A stretch of 64,000 nt of DNA, taken from assembly GCA_963752505.1 (NCBI GenBank), contig CAVVYM010000008.1:1-64000 (forward strand), given 5' to 3'. Positions 45,231 to 54,458 of this stretch are shown one piece after another. Each line of letters opens with the position of its first letter. Position 1 is the stretch's first letter. A program made the translations under genes and the position numbers. The DNA is from JACJWR01 sp963752505. GTDB taxonomy: Bacteria > Actinomycetota > Actinomycetes > S36-B12 > UBA10799. A model generated the notes under the pieces. It was not told the DNA's origin and ran no database searches. It saw only the letters and a list, made by a program, of their open reading frames with translations.

Positions 45231-45626
45231 TCACGATGCTAGGGCGAATCCGAGCACGGCCAAGAGAATCAACACCACGAGTACCAGCGCGGCGACCAGC
45301 CAGGGCCAACGTTTGACTGCGGGGGCGGACTCGCCCAGCACCGCAGGCGCGGCAACGGGCAACTCCACCACGAGTTCGGGGTGCCGCGCACCCTCCTCGG
45401 CCACCTGTGAGATGGCTCGCCACACCGTGGCGGGCGGCTGCAGAGAGGCACGCTCGCCGAGCGACGCGCGCGCCACCCGCGCCGCCTCGTTCAGGGCTTG
45501 GGATCGTTCGGAGCACTCCGCGCATGTTTGGCTGTGGCGATCGAAGACCGCAGAGGGGGCTGGCTGCCCCGTCGCCATCAGGGCCAGGCCCACGTCGTCG
45601 CAGTGCGTGGCAGCGAGGTCAGACAC
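45231..45626 (-). CDS. Putative zinc-binding anti-sigma factor
   Basis: A 131-residue protein whose N-terminal half has the H-X3-C-X2-C motif of ZAS anti-sigma factors (HSQTCAECSERSQAL). One transmembrane helix near the C-terminus (WPWLVAALVLVVLILLAVLGFAL) would anchor it with the ZAS domain in the cytoplasm. GTG 45626 overlaps the stop of the sigma-like gene upstream by 8 bp. No clear extracytoplasmic domain follows the helix, so the signal it senses is not apparent. Confidence 0.7.
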   Translation of the reverse strand: MSDLAATHCDDVGLALMATGQPAPSAVFDRHSQTCAECSERSQALNEAARVARASLGERASLQPPATVWRAISQVAEEGARHPELVVELPVAAPAVLGESAPAVKRWPWLVAALVLVVLILLAVLGFALAS

Positions 45627-46119
45627 TTCGGCTGCCCGCCAATCCGCGTGATAGTTGCTGCAGCCCAACCGTGACCGCAAGCGCGGTCTCTTCGGGCGAG
45701 AGCTGGCCGCCACGGCCAGCGGCGTCCGCATTGGCTCCGGCGGCGAGCGCAGCAAGCGTCGCCGATCGCACGGGTTCAGCAAGTGCGGTCAACTCGTCGC
45801 GCACCACGACGCGATCGATCACCTCATCGGCCGCCCGGTGCTCTTCGGTGGTAGCCCCTCGACCGGACAGGTGCCGATGCACCAATGTGCGAGCCGTCAA
45901 CACCAACCTCGACTTCAGGTCGAGTCCGGTTGAAGCGCCACCCCCACACCAAACCGAGAGGAATGTGTGCCGCGTGATGTCGCTGGCCGCTTCAGCGGAG
46001 TCCGAGCCTCGCCTGGCGACGGTGTAGACCAGTGCGCCCCACATGCTGTATGCCGACGAAAGCGCCCCTGAATCGCCGGCAGCAAAAACCCGCTCCATGT
46101 CGGAGTACGCCACTGCCAT
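45619..46119 (-). CDS. ECF sigma factor-like protein, degenerate region 4
   Basis: A 166-residue protein. The N-terminal part fits ECF region 2 (SMWGALVYTVARRGSDSAEAASDITRHTFLSVW). Region 4 is weak: PVRSATLAALAAG and LSPEETALAVTVGLQQLSRGL preserve the helix pattern but lack a convincing DNA-recognition helix. It could be a divergent sigma factor or one losing promoter binding. Overlap with the anti-sigma-like gene supports a paired system. Confidence 0.6.
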   Translation of the reverse strand: MAVAYSDMERVFAAGDSGALSSAYSMWGALVYTVARRGSDSAEAASDITRHTFLSVWCGGGASTGLDLKSRLVLTARTLVHRHLSGRGATTEEHRAADEVIDRVVVRDELTALAEPVRSATLAALAAGANADAAGRGGQLSPEETALAVTVGLQQLSRGLAGSRSV

Positions 46120-46218
46120 GCTGCGATTCTCCCACAGGGGTCGAAGGCTCGGAGGCGTTTCCCCTTCACTCCGGGCCCGGATCGCCCTTCCAGGCGAACG
46201 TGCGACAACACCAAAGAA

Positions 46219-47820
46219 CTAACGCGCGTTCAGCCGCCGGTACGTCTTCTTCAACCTTGAGTAGAGGGTTCGATACTCGGCGAAGAGGCGGTCGTATTCG
46301 GCCCGGTTCGCTGGGGAGGGCGCGAAGGTGCGATCCATGGGCACCTGTTGAGCAGCTTCAGTGAGGCTGAGTTCCCCGAGGCAGACGCGAGCCCAGAGCG
46401 CCACGCCACGCACTTGTGCCTGCCGTGGGTTGGCTACGCGCACGAGCCGCACGTCCATGACGTCGGCGAAGATCTGGCACCACACGTCTGACTGGGCGCC
46501 GCCACCGAGCACTCGAACCTCGTCCACTCTCCGACCGAGGAACTTCTCGTAGGGGCCCAACAACCAACGCGTGCTGTACGCGACGCCCTCGAGCACGGAC
46601 CGAACGAGCATCGCGCGGTCGGTTCGCAATGAGAGGTTGAGCCAGCTTGCACGGATGTTCTTGTCGGCCACTGGGGAGTGCTCCCCCGTCAGCCACGGCG
46701 CAAAGAGAACCCCCTCGCTGCCTGCCGGCGCGCTGGCCGCCAGCGAGGTGAGGGCGTCGAACGACGGTGGTAGGCCGGGCGCGGCGGCACCGTCGGCGCC
46801 GATTCCGCTACCGCCGCCCAGCAGGCCGTCGGCCGGCGCGATGATCTGCTCGCGCAACCAGGTCAGTGCCGCGCCAGCCGTGTCGATGTTGTTGATGACC
46901 AACGGATGCTGACCCTCCAGACCAGGCACGGTGGCAATGGTGTGGGTGATGTCGGTCTTCTTGAAGGGCACCGGCGCCGATAACCACGCTGTGGTGGACA
47001 CCGCCAAGTGCGTGGCGAACGGTGTGATGGCCCCGCTACCCAGCGCCGCCGCGTGGAAATCGGGAATGCCCGTGATCACCGGGACGCCGGAACGCACCTC
47101 GAACGCGGACGCGACCGCGGGCCGCAACCGGCCCTGCACGGAACCCGTGGGACGCAAGGGCGGCAGCGACTGCGCCGGCCGACGGGACTTCGCCACCAGC
47201 TCCGGCACATAGCGCAGCGGCGCCCCGGGCCGATTGTCGGTCAGCCAGCTGAGGACCATGGACGCCGGAGTTGCGGCCACCACTCCCGTGAGCTGGGCGG
47301 CCAGGAAGTCCACCGGCTCCAGCAGGTATCGCGTACGCCGACCAATATCGGCCAATTCGTGAGTCAGCACCTGCCAGTGCCCGGTGGGATCATCGCCAGC
47401 GTTGCTGGGCACTCCACCGGTGATGCGCAGCCACGGCAACACCTTGTGGGGCGCGTAGCCCGCGACGGTGAATCGGCCGGCCACGATGGGCTCGACGTAG
47501 CGGCCGCCGCGGGTGTCCGCCCACAGCAGGGCCGGGCCGACCGGATTGCCGTCGGAATCCACCGGCACCGAACTGCCCCATTGGCCCGTGATGGCCACGG
47601 CGTGTAGGTCGGCCCCCTCGACCGCCGCGGTGACGCCGCGGGCAGCGATCTGCAACGCCGACAGCCACTCAACGGGATCCTGTGTGGCGGTGCCGTCCTG
47701 GCTGATCGTGACGCTCACGCCCTCCATCCGGTCGGCCAGGATTTCGCCGGTGAGGCTCACCGCCGCCACCTTCGGGCCACCGTTGCCAAGGTCGATGGCG
47801 AGGATCCAAGGTTGAGTCAT
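46219..47820 (-). CDS. FGGY-family carbohydrate kinase (xylulokinase-like)
   Basis: A 533-residue two-domain kinase. The N-terminal phosphate loop is AIDLGNGGPKVAAVS; the sugar-binding region has ITGQWGSSVPVDSDGNPVGPALLWADTR; the C-terminal ATP domain has GVAYSTRWLLGPYEKFL and VLGGGAQSDVWCQIFADV. Family members phosphorylate pentuloses, glycerol or related polyols; the substrate is not assigned. It starts 15 bp after the stop of the PLP enzyme upstream, so the two are one operon. Confidence 0.88.
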   Translation of the reverse strand: MTQPWILAIDLGNGGPKVAAVSLTGEILADRMEGVSVTISQDGTATQDPVEWLSALQIAARGVTAAVEGADLHAVAITGQWGSSVPVDSDGNPVGPALLWADTRGGRYVEPIVAGRFTVAGYAPHKVLPWLRITGGVPSNAGDDPTGHWQVLTHELADIGRRTRYLLEPVDFLAAQLTGVVAATPASMVLSWLTDNRPGAPLRYVPELVAKSRRPAQSLPPLRPTGSVQGRLRPAVASAFEVRSGVPVITGIPDFHAAALGSGAITPFATHLAVSTTAWLSAPVPFKKTDITHTIATVPGLEGQHPLVINNIDTAGAALTWLREQIIAPADGLLGGGSGIGADGAAAPGLPPSFDALTSLAASAPAGSEGVLFAPWLTGEHSPVADKNIRASWLNLSLRTDRAMLVRSVLEGVAYSTRWLLGPYEKFLGRRVDEVRVLGGGAQSDVWCQIFADVMDVRLVRVANPRQAQVRGVALWARVCLGELSLTEAAQQVPMDRTFAPSPANRAEYDRLFAEYRTLYSRLKKTYRRLNAR

Positions 47821-47835
47821 GACCGTTCCGTTGCG

Positions 47836-49248
47836 TCAATCGAGCGGGGCCACGGCGTGCATCGCGTCCAGCACCGCCACCATGAGGCCGTTGATGGCCT
47901 CGTTTCCCGCGGGTGTGCCGCCGAAGCCGTACATCGCACCGGACTGGGCTGCCGTTCCCCGGTTCTGCTCTGCGTACCGAACGGCCTCGCCAAGGTCGGT
48001 GACGAATCTCTCCGCGAGGCCGGGGGCCGTATTCGGTCGGGTAACACAGAAGTGCAGCGCCGCTGGCAACTGCAGCGAGTTCAACCGCCATCCGGCCGCT
48101 ATCAGCGCATCGTTGACCAGATAGATGTCGATCGGCTCGCCGCCGTCACCGGCCACCTCCGCGGCGGTAAACGCAACGAGGAACGTGGGATCCCCGATCA
48201 CTTCGATGCCCGGCGTCGCCGCCACGCCACGGCGAATGGTGGTTGCCGTGGTCATGATGTCCGCGGCAGCGGCTCGATAGGCATCCGCACCTGTCGTCAC
48301 CAGGGCCGCCCACGTTGAGGCGACCAAACCGCCTGAGCGGGACCCTGCCAGACCTGGCGAGAGGTAGAGCCCGCCGGGCCAGTCCGGGTACGTGAAGTAC
48401 TGCTGACGGCGCAGCTCCGGCGAGGCGTACAGCAGCACCGATGTGCCCTTCAAGGCGTAGCCGTACTTGTGGGTGTCGGCCGAGATCGACGTCACCCCGG
48501 GCACCCTGAAGTCCCAGTCGGGCACGTCGTACCCCAGTTGCTCGACCCACGGCAGCAGAAACCCGCCCAGGCAGCCGTCGACGTGGAGTCCGAGTCCGCG
48601 ATCGAGCGCCAACTCACCGAGTTCGGTGATGGGATCGACGAGGCCGTGCGGGTAGTTGGCGGCCGAGCCCACGAGGGCGATGGTGTTCTCATCGATCAGC
48701 TCAGCCATGGCAGCCACATCGGCTCGGTAGTCTTCGCGCAGCGGGGCGTGTCGCACCTCGATGCCCATCCAATGCGCGCCCTTGTCGAGTGCCACGTGGG
48801 CCGTCACGGGCAGGACGACGTTCGGCTTGGTCACGCCCCGCTCGGCCAGCGCCTGCTCGCGATAGGAGAAGAGCGCGGTGATCAGGCTCTCCGAGCCACC
48901 GCTCGTCACGACCCCGCAGGCCCCAGTAGCGGGATCGCCATGCAGCAGATCGAGAGCCATCGCGATGATCTCGGCCTCGAACTTCGTCGCCGAGGGGTAC
49001 ATGTCGCGCTGCAGGATGTTGGCGTGGGCGAACTGCTCGAAGACCTCGGCCAAGAAGGCATAGTGCTCGTGGTCGCCCGAATAGAGGCTGCCGGACACCA
49101 GCCCGGCGGCCCCCTTCTCGTCCTCGGCCTCGGCCATGCCATGGATTTCGGCCAGCACGTCGGCGCGGGGGCGGGGTGCGTCCTCTATCGACTGAAACGT
49201 GTGGCTGGTGTGCCGATAGGGGTACAACCCGTCCAAGAAGTCCGACAT
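47836..49248 (-). CDS. PLP-dependent decarboxylase/aldolase, sphingosine-1-phosphate lyase-like
   Basis: A 470-residue group II PLP enzyme. The cofactor loop is VTSGGSESLITALFSYR, an Asp-containing strand is GLHVDGCLGGFLLPW, and the PLP lysine is in SADTHKYGYALKGTSVLLY, followed by WPGGLYLSPGLAGSRSG. The DTHKYGYAxKGTSV and AGSRSG blocks are closer to sphingosine-1-phosphate lyase (Dpl1/SPL) than to glutamate decarboxylase. The true substrate is unknown; a phosphorylated amino-alcohol would fit the linked kinase. ATG 49248 has AGGAAT upstream. The preceding 198 bp (49249-49446) hold its promoter and no gene. Confidence 0.82.
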   Translation of the reverse strand: MSDFLDGLYPYRHTSHTFQSIEDAPRPRADVLAEIHGMAEAEDEKGAAGLVSGSLYSGDHEHYAFLAEVFEQFAHANILQRDMYPSATKFEAEIIAMALDLLHGDPATGACGVVTSGGSESLITALFSYREQALAERGVTKPNVVLPVTAHVALDKGAHWMGIEVRHAPLREDYRADVAAMAELIDENTIALVGSAANYPHGLVDPITELGELALDRGLGLHVDGCLGGFLLPWVEQLGYDVPDWDFRVPGVTSISADTHKYGYALKGTSVLLYASPELRRQQYFTYPDWPGGLYLSPGLAGSRSGGLVASTWAALVTTGADAYRAAAADIMTTATTIRRGVAATPGIEVIGDPTFLVAFTAAEVAGDGGEPIDIYLVNDALIAAGWRLNSLQLPAALHFCVTRPNTAPGLAERFVTDLGEAVRYAEQNRGTAAQSGAMYGFGGTPAGNEAINGLMVAVLDAMHAVAPLD

Positions 49249-49446
49249 CGATTCCTGCCTCACGTCGTCGCGGATGTGCTCGTCTTCACCGGGCCCAGAC
49301 GTCCAACGCACCACCGAAGGCCACTGACCCCACGGACCAGCACACCACAGCGAGGGAGGTCGTCGCGATCCGCCACCAGGATCAGCACCACCGCCACCGA
49401 GCTGACCACGCCGGAGAAAGACACCACACGGTCGATGGCGGACGCG

Positions 49447-49938
49447 TCACAGAGTGTCGTCGTCCAATTGCTCGCAGAGGATGTCGAGGTGGCCGTTGTG
49501 CTGGGACGTTTCGGCAATCATGTGCACCATGATCCAGCGAAGCGTCACCGGCTCGTGCACGCTGGCGCCGTTGATGGCGAATTCGGACAAGTCATGCTCT
49601 GCGACTATCCGGTGCGACGTGTTCGTGGCGTCTTTGTAGTCAGCCAGTATCTGCTCGGTCGGGACGTCGTCCACGCGCCAGTCAGCGTCGCGATCCCCAC
49701 CGCTCCAGGGCGCGACCCAGGGTTGTCCGGCGAATACCTTGACGAACCAGAACCGCTCGACGGCGGCCAGATGGGAGATGATCCCGGCTGGCGTTGTCAA
49801 CGACGGAACCAGTCGGGTCTTCGCCTTCTCTTCGCTCAGTCCTGCTACTCGATGCCTGGCCAGCTTTCGGTGGAAGTCCAGGTTGGACTCGAGCATCGCT
49901 CGTTCGTCGGTGAAGTCGCGGGCTGAGGGTCTGGCCAT
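49447..49938 (-). CDS. DinB/DUF664 family protein
   Basis: A 163-residue four-helix-bundle protein. Metal-ligand histidines appear in GIISHLAAVERFWF and near the end in MVHMIAETSQHNGHLDILCEQLDG-like sequence. DUF664 members are predicted to be bacillithiol/mycothiol-dependent S-transferases or simply metal-binding; no substrate is assigned. ATG 49938. Confidence 0.9.
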   Translation of the reverse strand: MARPSARDFTDERAMLESNLDFHRKLARHRVAGLSEEKAKTRLVPSLTTPAGIISHLAAVERFWFVKVFAGQPWVAPWSGGDRDADWRVDDVPTEQILADYKDATNTSHRIVAEHDLSEFAINGASVHEPVTLRWIMVHMIAETSQHNGHLDILCEQLDDDTL

Positions 49939-50024
49939 GCGCGTAGGCTAATGCGGACCCAGCAAGAGCGCGATCCAAGCGCCGTCAGCGGACACATCCA
50001 CGGACCTCCGGAGATACTGGCCCG

Positions 50025-51071
50025 ATGGATCGCGCAACCCACGACCAGGCCCCCTCGGACTCGGCTCCGGCCGCCATGGCGTGGTCACGACGAGCCCACG
50101 CGGCCTGGTGCGCACTGGTGGCCGCAGGGGTGCACGGACGAGGGCCGAGGATCAAGGTGTGCGAGGCGAGGAGTCGTCGACGGCTGGCCGCGTGGCCGCT
50201 GTCGCAAGTGCTGTGGTGCGCGAGCGTGGTCGAATCAACTGATGGAGTTGCCACCGACACCCACCCGGACACGGAGTCGCTGTGGCAGTCGCTGGCCTGG
50301 TACCGGCGGGGCGAGGGCTACCTCGACCATCGCCCGCGTGGCAGGCGCTACTTCGATGACAACGCCTGGCTCGGTCTCGTTGCCGCCCAGCGGGCCCTGG
50401 CCACGGGCGAATTGCGTTGGTGGTCCCGCGCCGCAGAGATCGGGCGATTCGTGGCGACGGGTTGCGAGCCGTCTGGCGCGGTCCGGTGGGTCGAGGGCGG
50501 CACGACGTTGAACGCGTGCTCGACCGGGGCGGCCGGGGTGCTATTCGCCGCATTGGCGGTTCATAGCCCGGCCTTGGCGCTCAGCGAACGCCGCCGATTT
50601 CGTTCCCACGCCCAGGCTGCCCATGACTTCCTTGGCGGTCCGCTGCTGCGATCAGACGGACTGATTGCCGATCACCAGCGGGCTGACGGCAGCATCGAGC
50701 CGAGCGTGTGGGCCTACAACCAGGGTCTCGCGCTGCGGTTGGCTGACCTCCTAGGTGACCAGGACAGTGCCAGGCGGTTCACCGAGGCGGGTGTGCGCGG
50801 CCTGCCCGTGGACGCGTTGGTCGCACAGCCAGCCGTGTTCGCCTGCATCTGGTGGCGAGCTGTGCTGGCAACCAGCGCCGCCGACAACAGCCTGACGAGT
50901 GCGGGACCGCGCCAATACCTGGAGCGCGCCTGGGCAACTGGCTGCGACGCGGACGGCCTCTTCTCGCGCGTCAAACGCTACGACGACGGCGTGCTGATCG
51001 ACCACGCCAGCATCACCGGGCTGATGGCCGCCTACGCCGCGGGTGAGAGCGTGCGGCGGACGCTGCTGTAG
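50025..51071 (+). CDS. GH76-like (alpha-1,6-mannanase family) protein, no signal peptide
   Basis: A 348-residue (alpha/alpha)6-barrel protein. The paired catalytic aspartates of GH76 are visible in RRYFDDNAWLGLV; other blocks are RWVEGGTTLNACSTG, QRADGSIEPSVWAYNQGLALRL and the closing HASITGLMAAYAAGE. No signal peptide or membrane anchor is evident, so it may be cytoplasmic or the start is misplaced. GH76 enzymes cleave alpha-1,6-mannan or act as transglycosidases in wall assembly. Confidence 0.75.
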   Translation: MDRATHDQAPSDSAPAAMAWSRRAHAAWCALVAAGVHGRGPRIKVCEARSRRRLAAWPLSQVLWCASVVESTDGVATDTHPDTESLWQSLAWYRRGEGYLDHRPRGRRYFDDNAWLGLVAAQRALATGELRWWSRAAEIGRFVATGCEPSGAVRWVEGGTTLNACSTGAAGVLFAALAVHSPALALSERRRFRSHAQAAHDFLGGPLLRSDGLIADHQRADGSIEPSVWAYNQGLALRLADLLGDQDSARRFTEAGVRGLPVDALVAQPAVFACIWWRAVLATSAADNSLTSAGPRQYLERAWATGCDADGLFSRVKRYDDGVLIDHASITGLMAAYAAGESVRRTLL

Positions 51072-51126
51072 CCGCCGCCCTCGTGTGCGGCGGTGAGTGA
51101 GTCGACCTCGCGCGGCCCTACGGGAG

Positions 51127-53061
51127 CTACGAAGCCAACTCGCCGACTTCAGCCAGGTCCGTCGGTTCCGTCGCGCCGAAGTAGTTGTCGTGCCAGAGAG
51201 CGAGCATCGTGAGCAGATAAATCTTGCGGGCGTTGTCAGCCGTGCCAGCGGCGTGCTCGGAGAAGAGCCGATCGATGGCTTCGAGATCGAACCTCGAAGC
51301 CATGTAGGAATTCGACACGATCTGCTCGCGGAACCAACCCGGGTTGCGCGTGAGCCAGTGCTTGACGGGCGTGGGGAACCCGAGTTTTGCTCGGTCAGCG
51401 GTGGTCTGGGGAAGGATGCTTTCGAATGCGCGTCGCAGGATCCACTTCGTGGTGCCGTCGCGGTACTTCAGTTCGTCGGCGATCCGCGCCGACACGTCCG
51501 CGACCTTCATGTCGAGGTAGGGCACCCGCAACTCCAGTGAATGGGCCATAGTCATGCGGTCGGCCTTCGCGAGGATGTCCCCGGGAAGCCAGTAGTGCAT
51601 GTCGACCAGCTGCATCCGTCGCGACTCCGATTCGGCTTCGAAACCCGGCACGGTTTCGGCGAGCACATCGCCGGGCCGTTCGTGGTTCGGCGACGCACTT
51701 GGGCCGCGCCAGATTTCGCGGGCCTCGTGGGGTTTGAAAACGTACGCGTTTCCGATGTAGCGATCCGTGAAGGGTGTGAGTGCTCGGCGCAGGTAGCCCT
51801 TGCCCTTGAACGCCGGCTTGGTGTCGACCAGGGGTGCAACCACCTTGCGCCGAAACCAATTGGGGCTCTTCGCCACCGGGGCCAAGGCCAACGGCTCGCG
51901 GTAGATGAGATAGCCGCCGAAGAGTTCGTCCGCGCCTTCGCCGGAGAGCACCACGGTCACGTGCTTGCGGGCCTCGCGCGCAACGAAGTACAGCGAAACC
52001 GCCGACGGGTCGGCCACCGGCTCGTCGAAGTACCAGGCCACCTTCGGCAGCACATCGAGGTACTCGTCGATGGAGATGATGATCTCGTGATGGTCGCTGC
52101 CGATGCGCTCTGCAACTTCTCGTGCCTCGGCGATCTCGCTGACCTCGTTGAAACCGATCGTGAACGTTTTCACCGGGTCCAGCCCGAGCGCCTTGCGACG
52201 CTCTTGGATCAAGGTGACGGTGATGGCTGAGTCGACGCCGCCGGAGAGGAAGGCCCCCACCGGGACATCAGCGATCATGTGGTGTTCCACCGAATCGCGC
52301 ATGGTGGTGCGGATGTCCTCCGCCATGAGGTCGGCGTCGTCACTGGTCAGCGAGGGGGGCGCGAATTCGTAGGTCCAGTAGCGGCCGATCTGAAACTTGC
52401 CGGTGTGCAGGTCGACGACCGCGTAGCTGCCGGGCAGCAGCCGGCTGATGCCTTCGAAGAAGGTCTCGGGCAGTGGGTTGAACTGAAACGACAGGTACTG
52501 CCGGACGGCCTCGTCGTTGACCTGGGGAACGTAGCGCGGGTCCTTGAGCAGGCTCTTGATCTCGGAACCGAAGGACCGCATCCGCAGACTGCCGTCGACC
52601 TCTTCGGTCCGGTAGTAGACCGGCTTGATGCCGAACTGGTCACGCGCGATCACCATCTTCTGCTCGGTGACGTCGTAGATTGCGAAACCGAACATCCCAC
52701 GCAACTTGTTCAGCATGGCGGTCAGGGAAAGACGACCGACCTCCTCGTAGAGGTGGACGATCACCTCGGTGTCGGTGTTCGTGGCGAACTCGTGCCCGGC
52801 AGCGAGCAACTCCTCGCGCAACTCCAGGAAGTTGTAGATCTCACCGTTGAAGACGATGGCAACCGTGCCGTCTTCGTTCCAGATCGGCTGATGCCCACCC
52901 GCAACGTCGATGATCGACAGCCGCCGCATCCCGAAGGAGAACGCTGGCGCGGTCAGACGCCCCTCGTCGTCCGGGCCACGGTGGGTGATGACCTCCAGCA
53001 TGGGCCCGATCACGGCCGACGTGAACTGCTCGTCGCCGAAGACACCTGCGATTCCACACAT
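51127..53061 (-). CDS. asnB: Asparagine synthase (glutamine-hydrolysing)
   Basis: A 644-residue AsnB. The N-terminal nucleophile Cys2 (MCGIAGVFGDE) begins the glutaminase domain, which includes ITHRGPDDEG and VIVHLYEEVG. The synthetase domain has the PPi loop FLSGGVDSA, SDHHEIIISIDEYL and LSGEGADELFGGYL, as expected. It makes Asn from Asp, Gln and ATP. The C-terminal GWFREQIVSNSYM tail fits the long, actinobacterial form. ATG 53061; monocistronic. Confidence 0.96.
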   Translation of the reverse strand: MCGIAGVFGDEQFTSAVIGPMLEVITHRGPDDEGRLTAPAFSFGMRRLSIIDVAGGHQPIWNEDGTVAIVFNGEIYNFLELREELLAAGHEFATNTDTEVIVHLYEEVGRLSLTAMLNKLRGMFGFAIYDVTEQKMVIARDQFGIKPVYYRTEEVDGSLRMRSFGSEIKSLLKDPRYVPQVNDEAVRQYLSFQFNPLPETFFEGISRLLPGSYAVVDLHTGKFQIGRYWTYEFAPPSLTSDDADLMAEDIRTTMRDSVEHHMIADVPVGAFLSGGVDSAITVTLIQERRKALGLDPVKTFTIGFNEVSEIAEAREVAERIGSDHHEIIISIDEYLDVLPKVAWYFDEPVADPSAVSLYFVAREARKHVTVVLSGEGADELFGGYLIYREPLALAPVAKSPNWFRRKVVAPLVDTKPAFKGKGYLRRALTPFTDRYIGNAYVFKPHEAREIWRGPSASPNHERPGDVLAETVPGFEAESESRRMQLVDMHYWLPGDILAKADRMTMAHSLELRVPYLDMKVADVSARIADELKYRDGTTKWILRRAFESILPQTTADRAKLGFPTPVKHWLTRNPGWFREQIVSNSYMASRFDLEAIDRLFSEHAAGTADNARKIYLLTMLALWHDNYFGATEPTDLAEVGELAS

Positions 53062-53177
53062 GGTTCATCAGTCTAGGTCGCACCCCGGACACTCCGGCCG
53101 CCCGCCACTCCGAGTTGCAGCGCCGCGCGGCGGCATCGACGGACGGCAGCAAAGACCAACCCGTCCGGACGCCAGGC

Positions 53178-54125
53178 CTAGATGGGCAGCTTCAACTGAC
53201 CGGGAAGATCGGTGGGTAGCGGATGCCACTCCTGGTTGAAGACTGCGCAGAGCAGCAGGATGTACATCACGGTATAGGCGGCCAGAAGGGTCACGACGAT
53301 GCCTGTTAGCGCGCCGTAGATGGCCTGATAGTTCATCGCGTAGGAGCCGAACAGTCCTGCTCCCAGCAGCACGAGCACGGTGGTCAAGGTGCCGATCACG
53401 GTGCCCGGCAGCAGCGATCTCATCGGTGCGCGAGCCGCGATCGAATAGCGGAAGGTGAAAAGCACCAGCGCCCCGAACACGACAACGATGGCGACGGCTG
53501 CCAGTGCGAGCACGAGGCCCCGAACCGAACTTGAGGCCTTGGATGTCCAGTCGACACCGAGGGCGGTGGCACCGACCGCAGCGCCGAGTGCGACAACGGC
53601 GACCAGGGCCGCGATGAACGCCCGCAACCGAGCCACGACGTAGTTCTGCGGCGGCAGATCGTAGGCCTGGCGTATCGCGCGGAACATCGCGTACCCCCCG
53701 CTCGAGACGCTCCACAGGGTCACTACCAGCGACACCACCAGCCCGATGCTCAAGGAGCCCGCATCGCTGGCCGCCACCTGCTGGGCCTGAGTGGCCACCA
53801 CCGCACCGAAGGAGTTCGGCGACCGACGGGTGAGCTCCTCCACGTCAGCGGCCAAAGTCGTCGGGTCAACGACGAGCCCGAAGATCATGATGACGGCCAC
53901 TACTGCCGGGAACACCGCAATGACCAGCCAGAACGCGGCGCCCGCCGCATCTAGGCTGAGCCGGTATTGGCTCTGCTGGCGGATCACACCACGGATCGCC
54001 GAGTAGAGGCGCGCCGTGAGCGACCGCTGCTCGATGAGCGCCAAGGTGTGCGCCCGGCGAACCTCAAACCGCCGCTCCACGCTTGCCATGCGGGCCCGCG
54101 CGCGGCCCCCTTTGAGTGGGCTCAC
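53178..54125 (-). CDS. YihY/virulence factor BrkB family membrane protein
   Basis: A 315-residue protein with about six transmembrane helices and a basic N-terminus. Typical YihY blocks are LDAAGAAFWLVIAVFPAVVAV, SLVVTLWSVSSGGYAMFRAIRQAYD and GLFGSYAMNYQAIYGALTGI. Function unresolved; the family is often misnamed ribonuclease BN. GTG 54125 with GGGAG upstream; ATG 54089 is an alternative. Confidence 0.88.
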   Translation of the reverse strand: MSPLKGGRARARMASVERRFEVRRAHTLALIEQRSLTARLYSAIRGVIRQQSQYRLSLDAAGAAFWLVIAVFPAVVAVIMIFGLVVDPTTLAADVEELTRRSPNSFGAVVATQAQQVAASDAGSLSIGLVVSLVVTLWSVSSGGYAMFRAIRQAYDLPPQNYVVARLRAFIAALVAVVALGAAVGATALGVDWTSKASSSVRGLVLALAAVAIVVVFGALVLFTFRYSIAARAPMRSLLPGTVIGTLTTVLVLLGAGLFGSYAMNYQAIYGALTGIVVTLLAAYTVMYILLLCAVFNQEWHPLPTDLPGQLKLPI

Positions 54126-54158
54126 GGGTGGCTCCCGTACGCCACCAGCAGCTGCCCG

Positions 54159-54374
54159 CTACCTGACCCGGCCAAACAGCAGATACGCAACCGGACCCAC
54201 CGGCTGCACCACCAGCGCCGGTGCCCACAGCAACTTCGGTCCGCGCACCTGCTCAGCAGGGCGGCGCACGAGGTCAATAGCGGCAACACTGGTGAGCACG
54301 ACCTCCGCGACCGCCCCGATGGTGATCATCCGACGCTGCAGCGGGCTCAGTTCGGACCATGACTTCTTCTGCAT
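54159..54374 (-). CDS. Small PLDc_N-domain membrane protein
   Basis: A 71-residue protein with two transmembrane segments; the second (GPKLLWAPALVVQPVGPVAYLLFGR) is the PLDc_N signature. ATG 54374. It lies 33 bp upstream of the YihY gene on the same strand, so co-transcription is likely. Confidence 0.8.
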   Translation of the reverse strand: MQKKSWSELSPLQRRMITIGAVAEVVLTSVAAIDLVRRPAEQVRGPKLLWAPALVVQPVGPVAYLLFGRVR

Positions 54375-54458
54375 CACACACTCTCCCGGGCCGCGGATCA
54401 ATGGTTCACGGTCGACGATACCTCGCGCCAGGGATACCCCCGGGGGCGAGTGAGCGCA

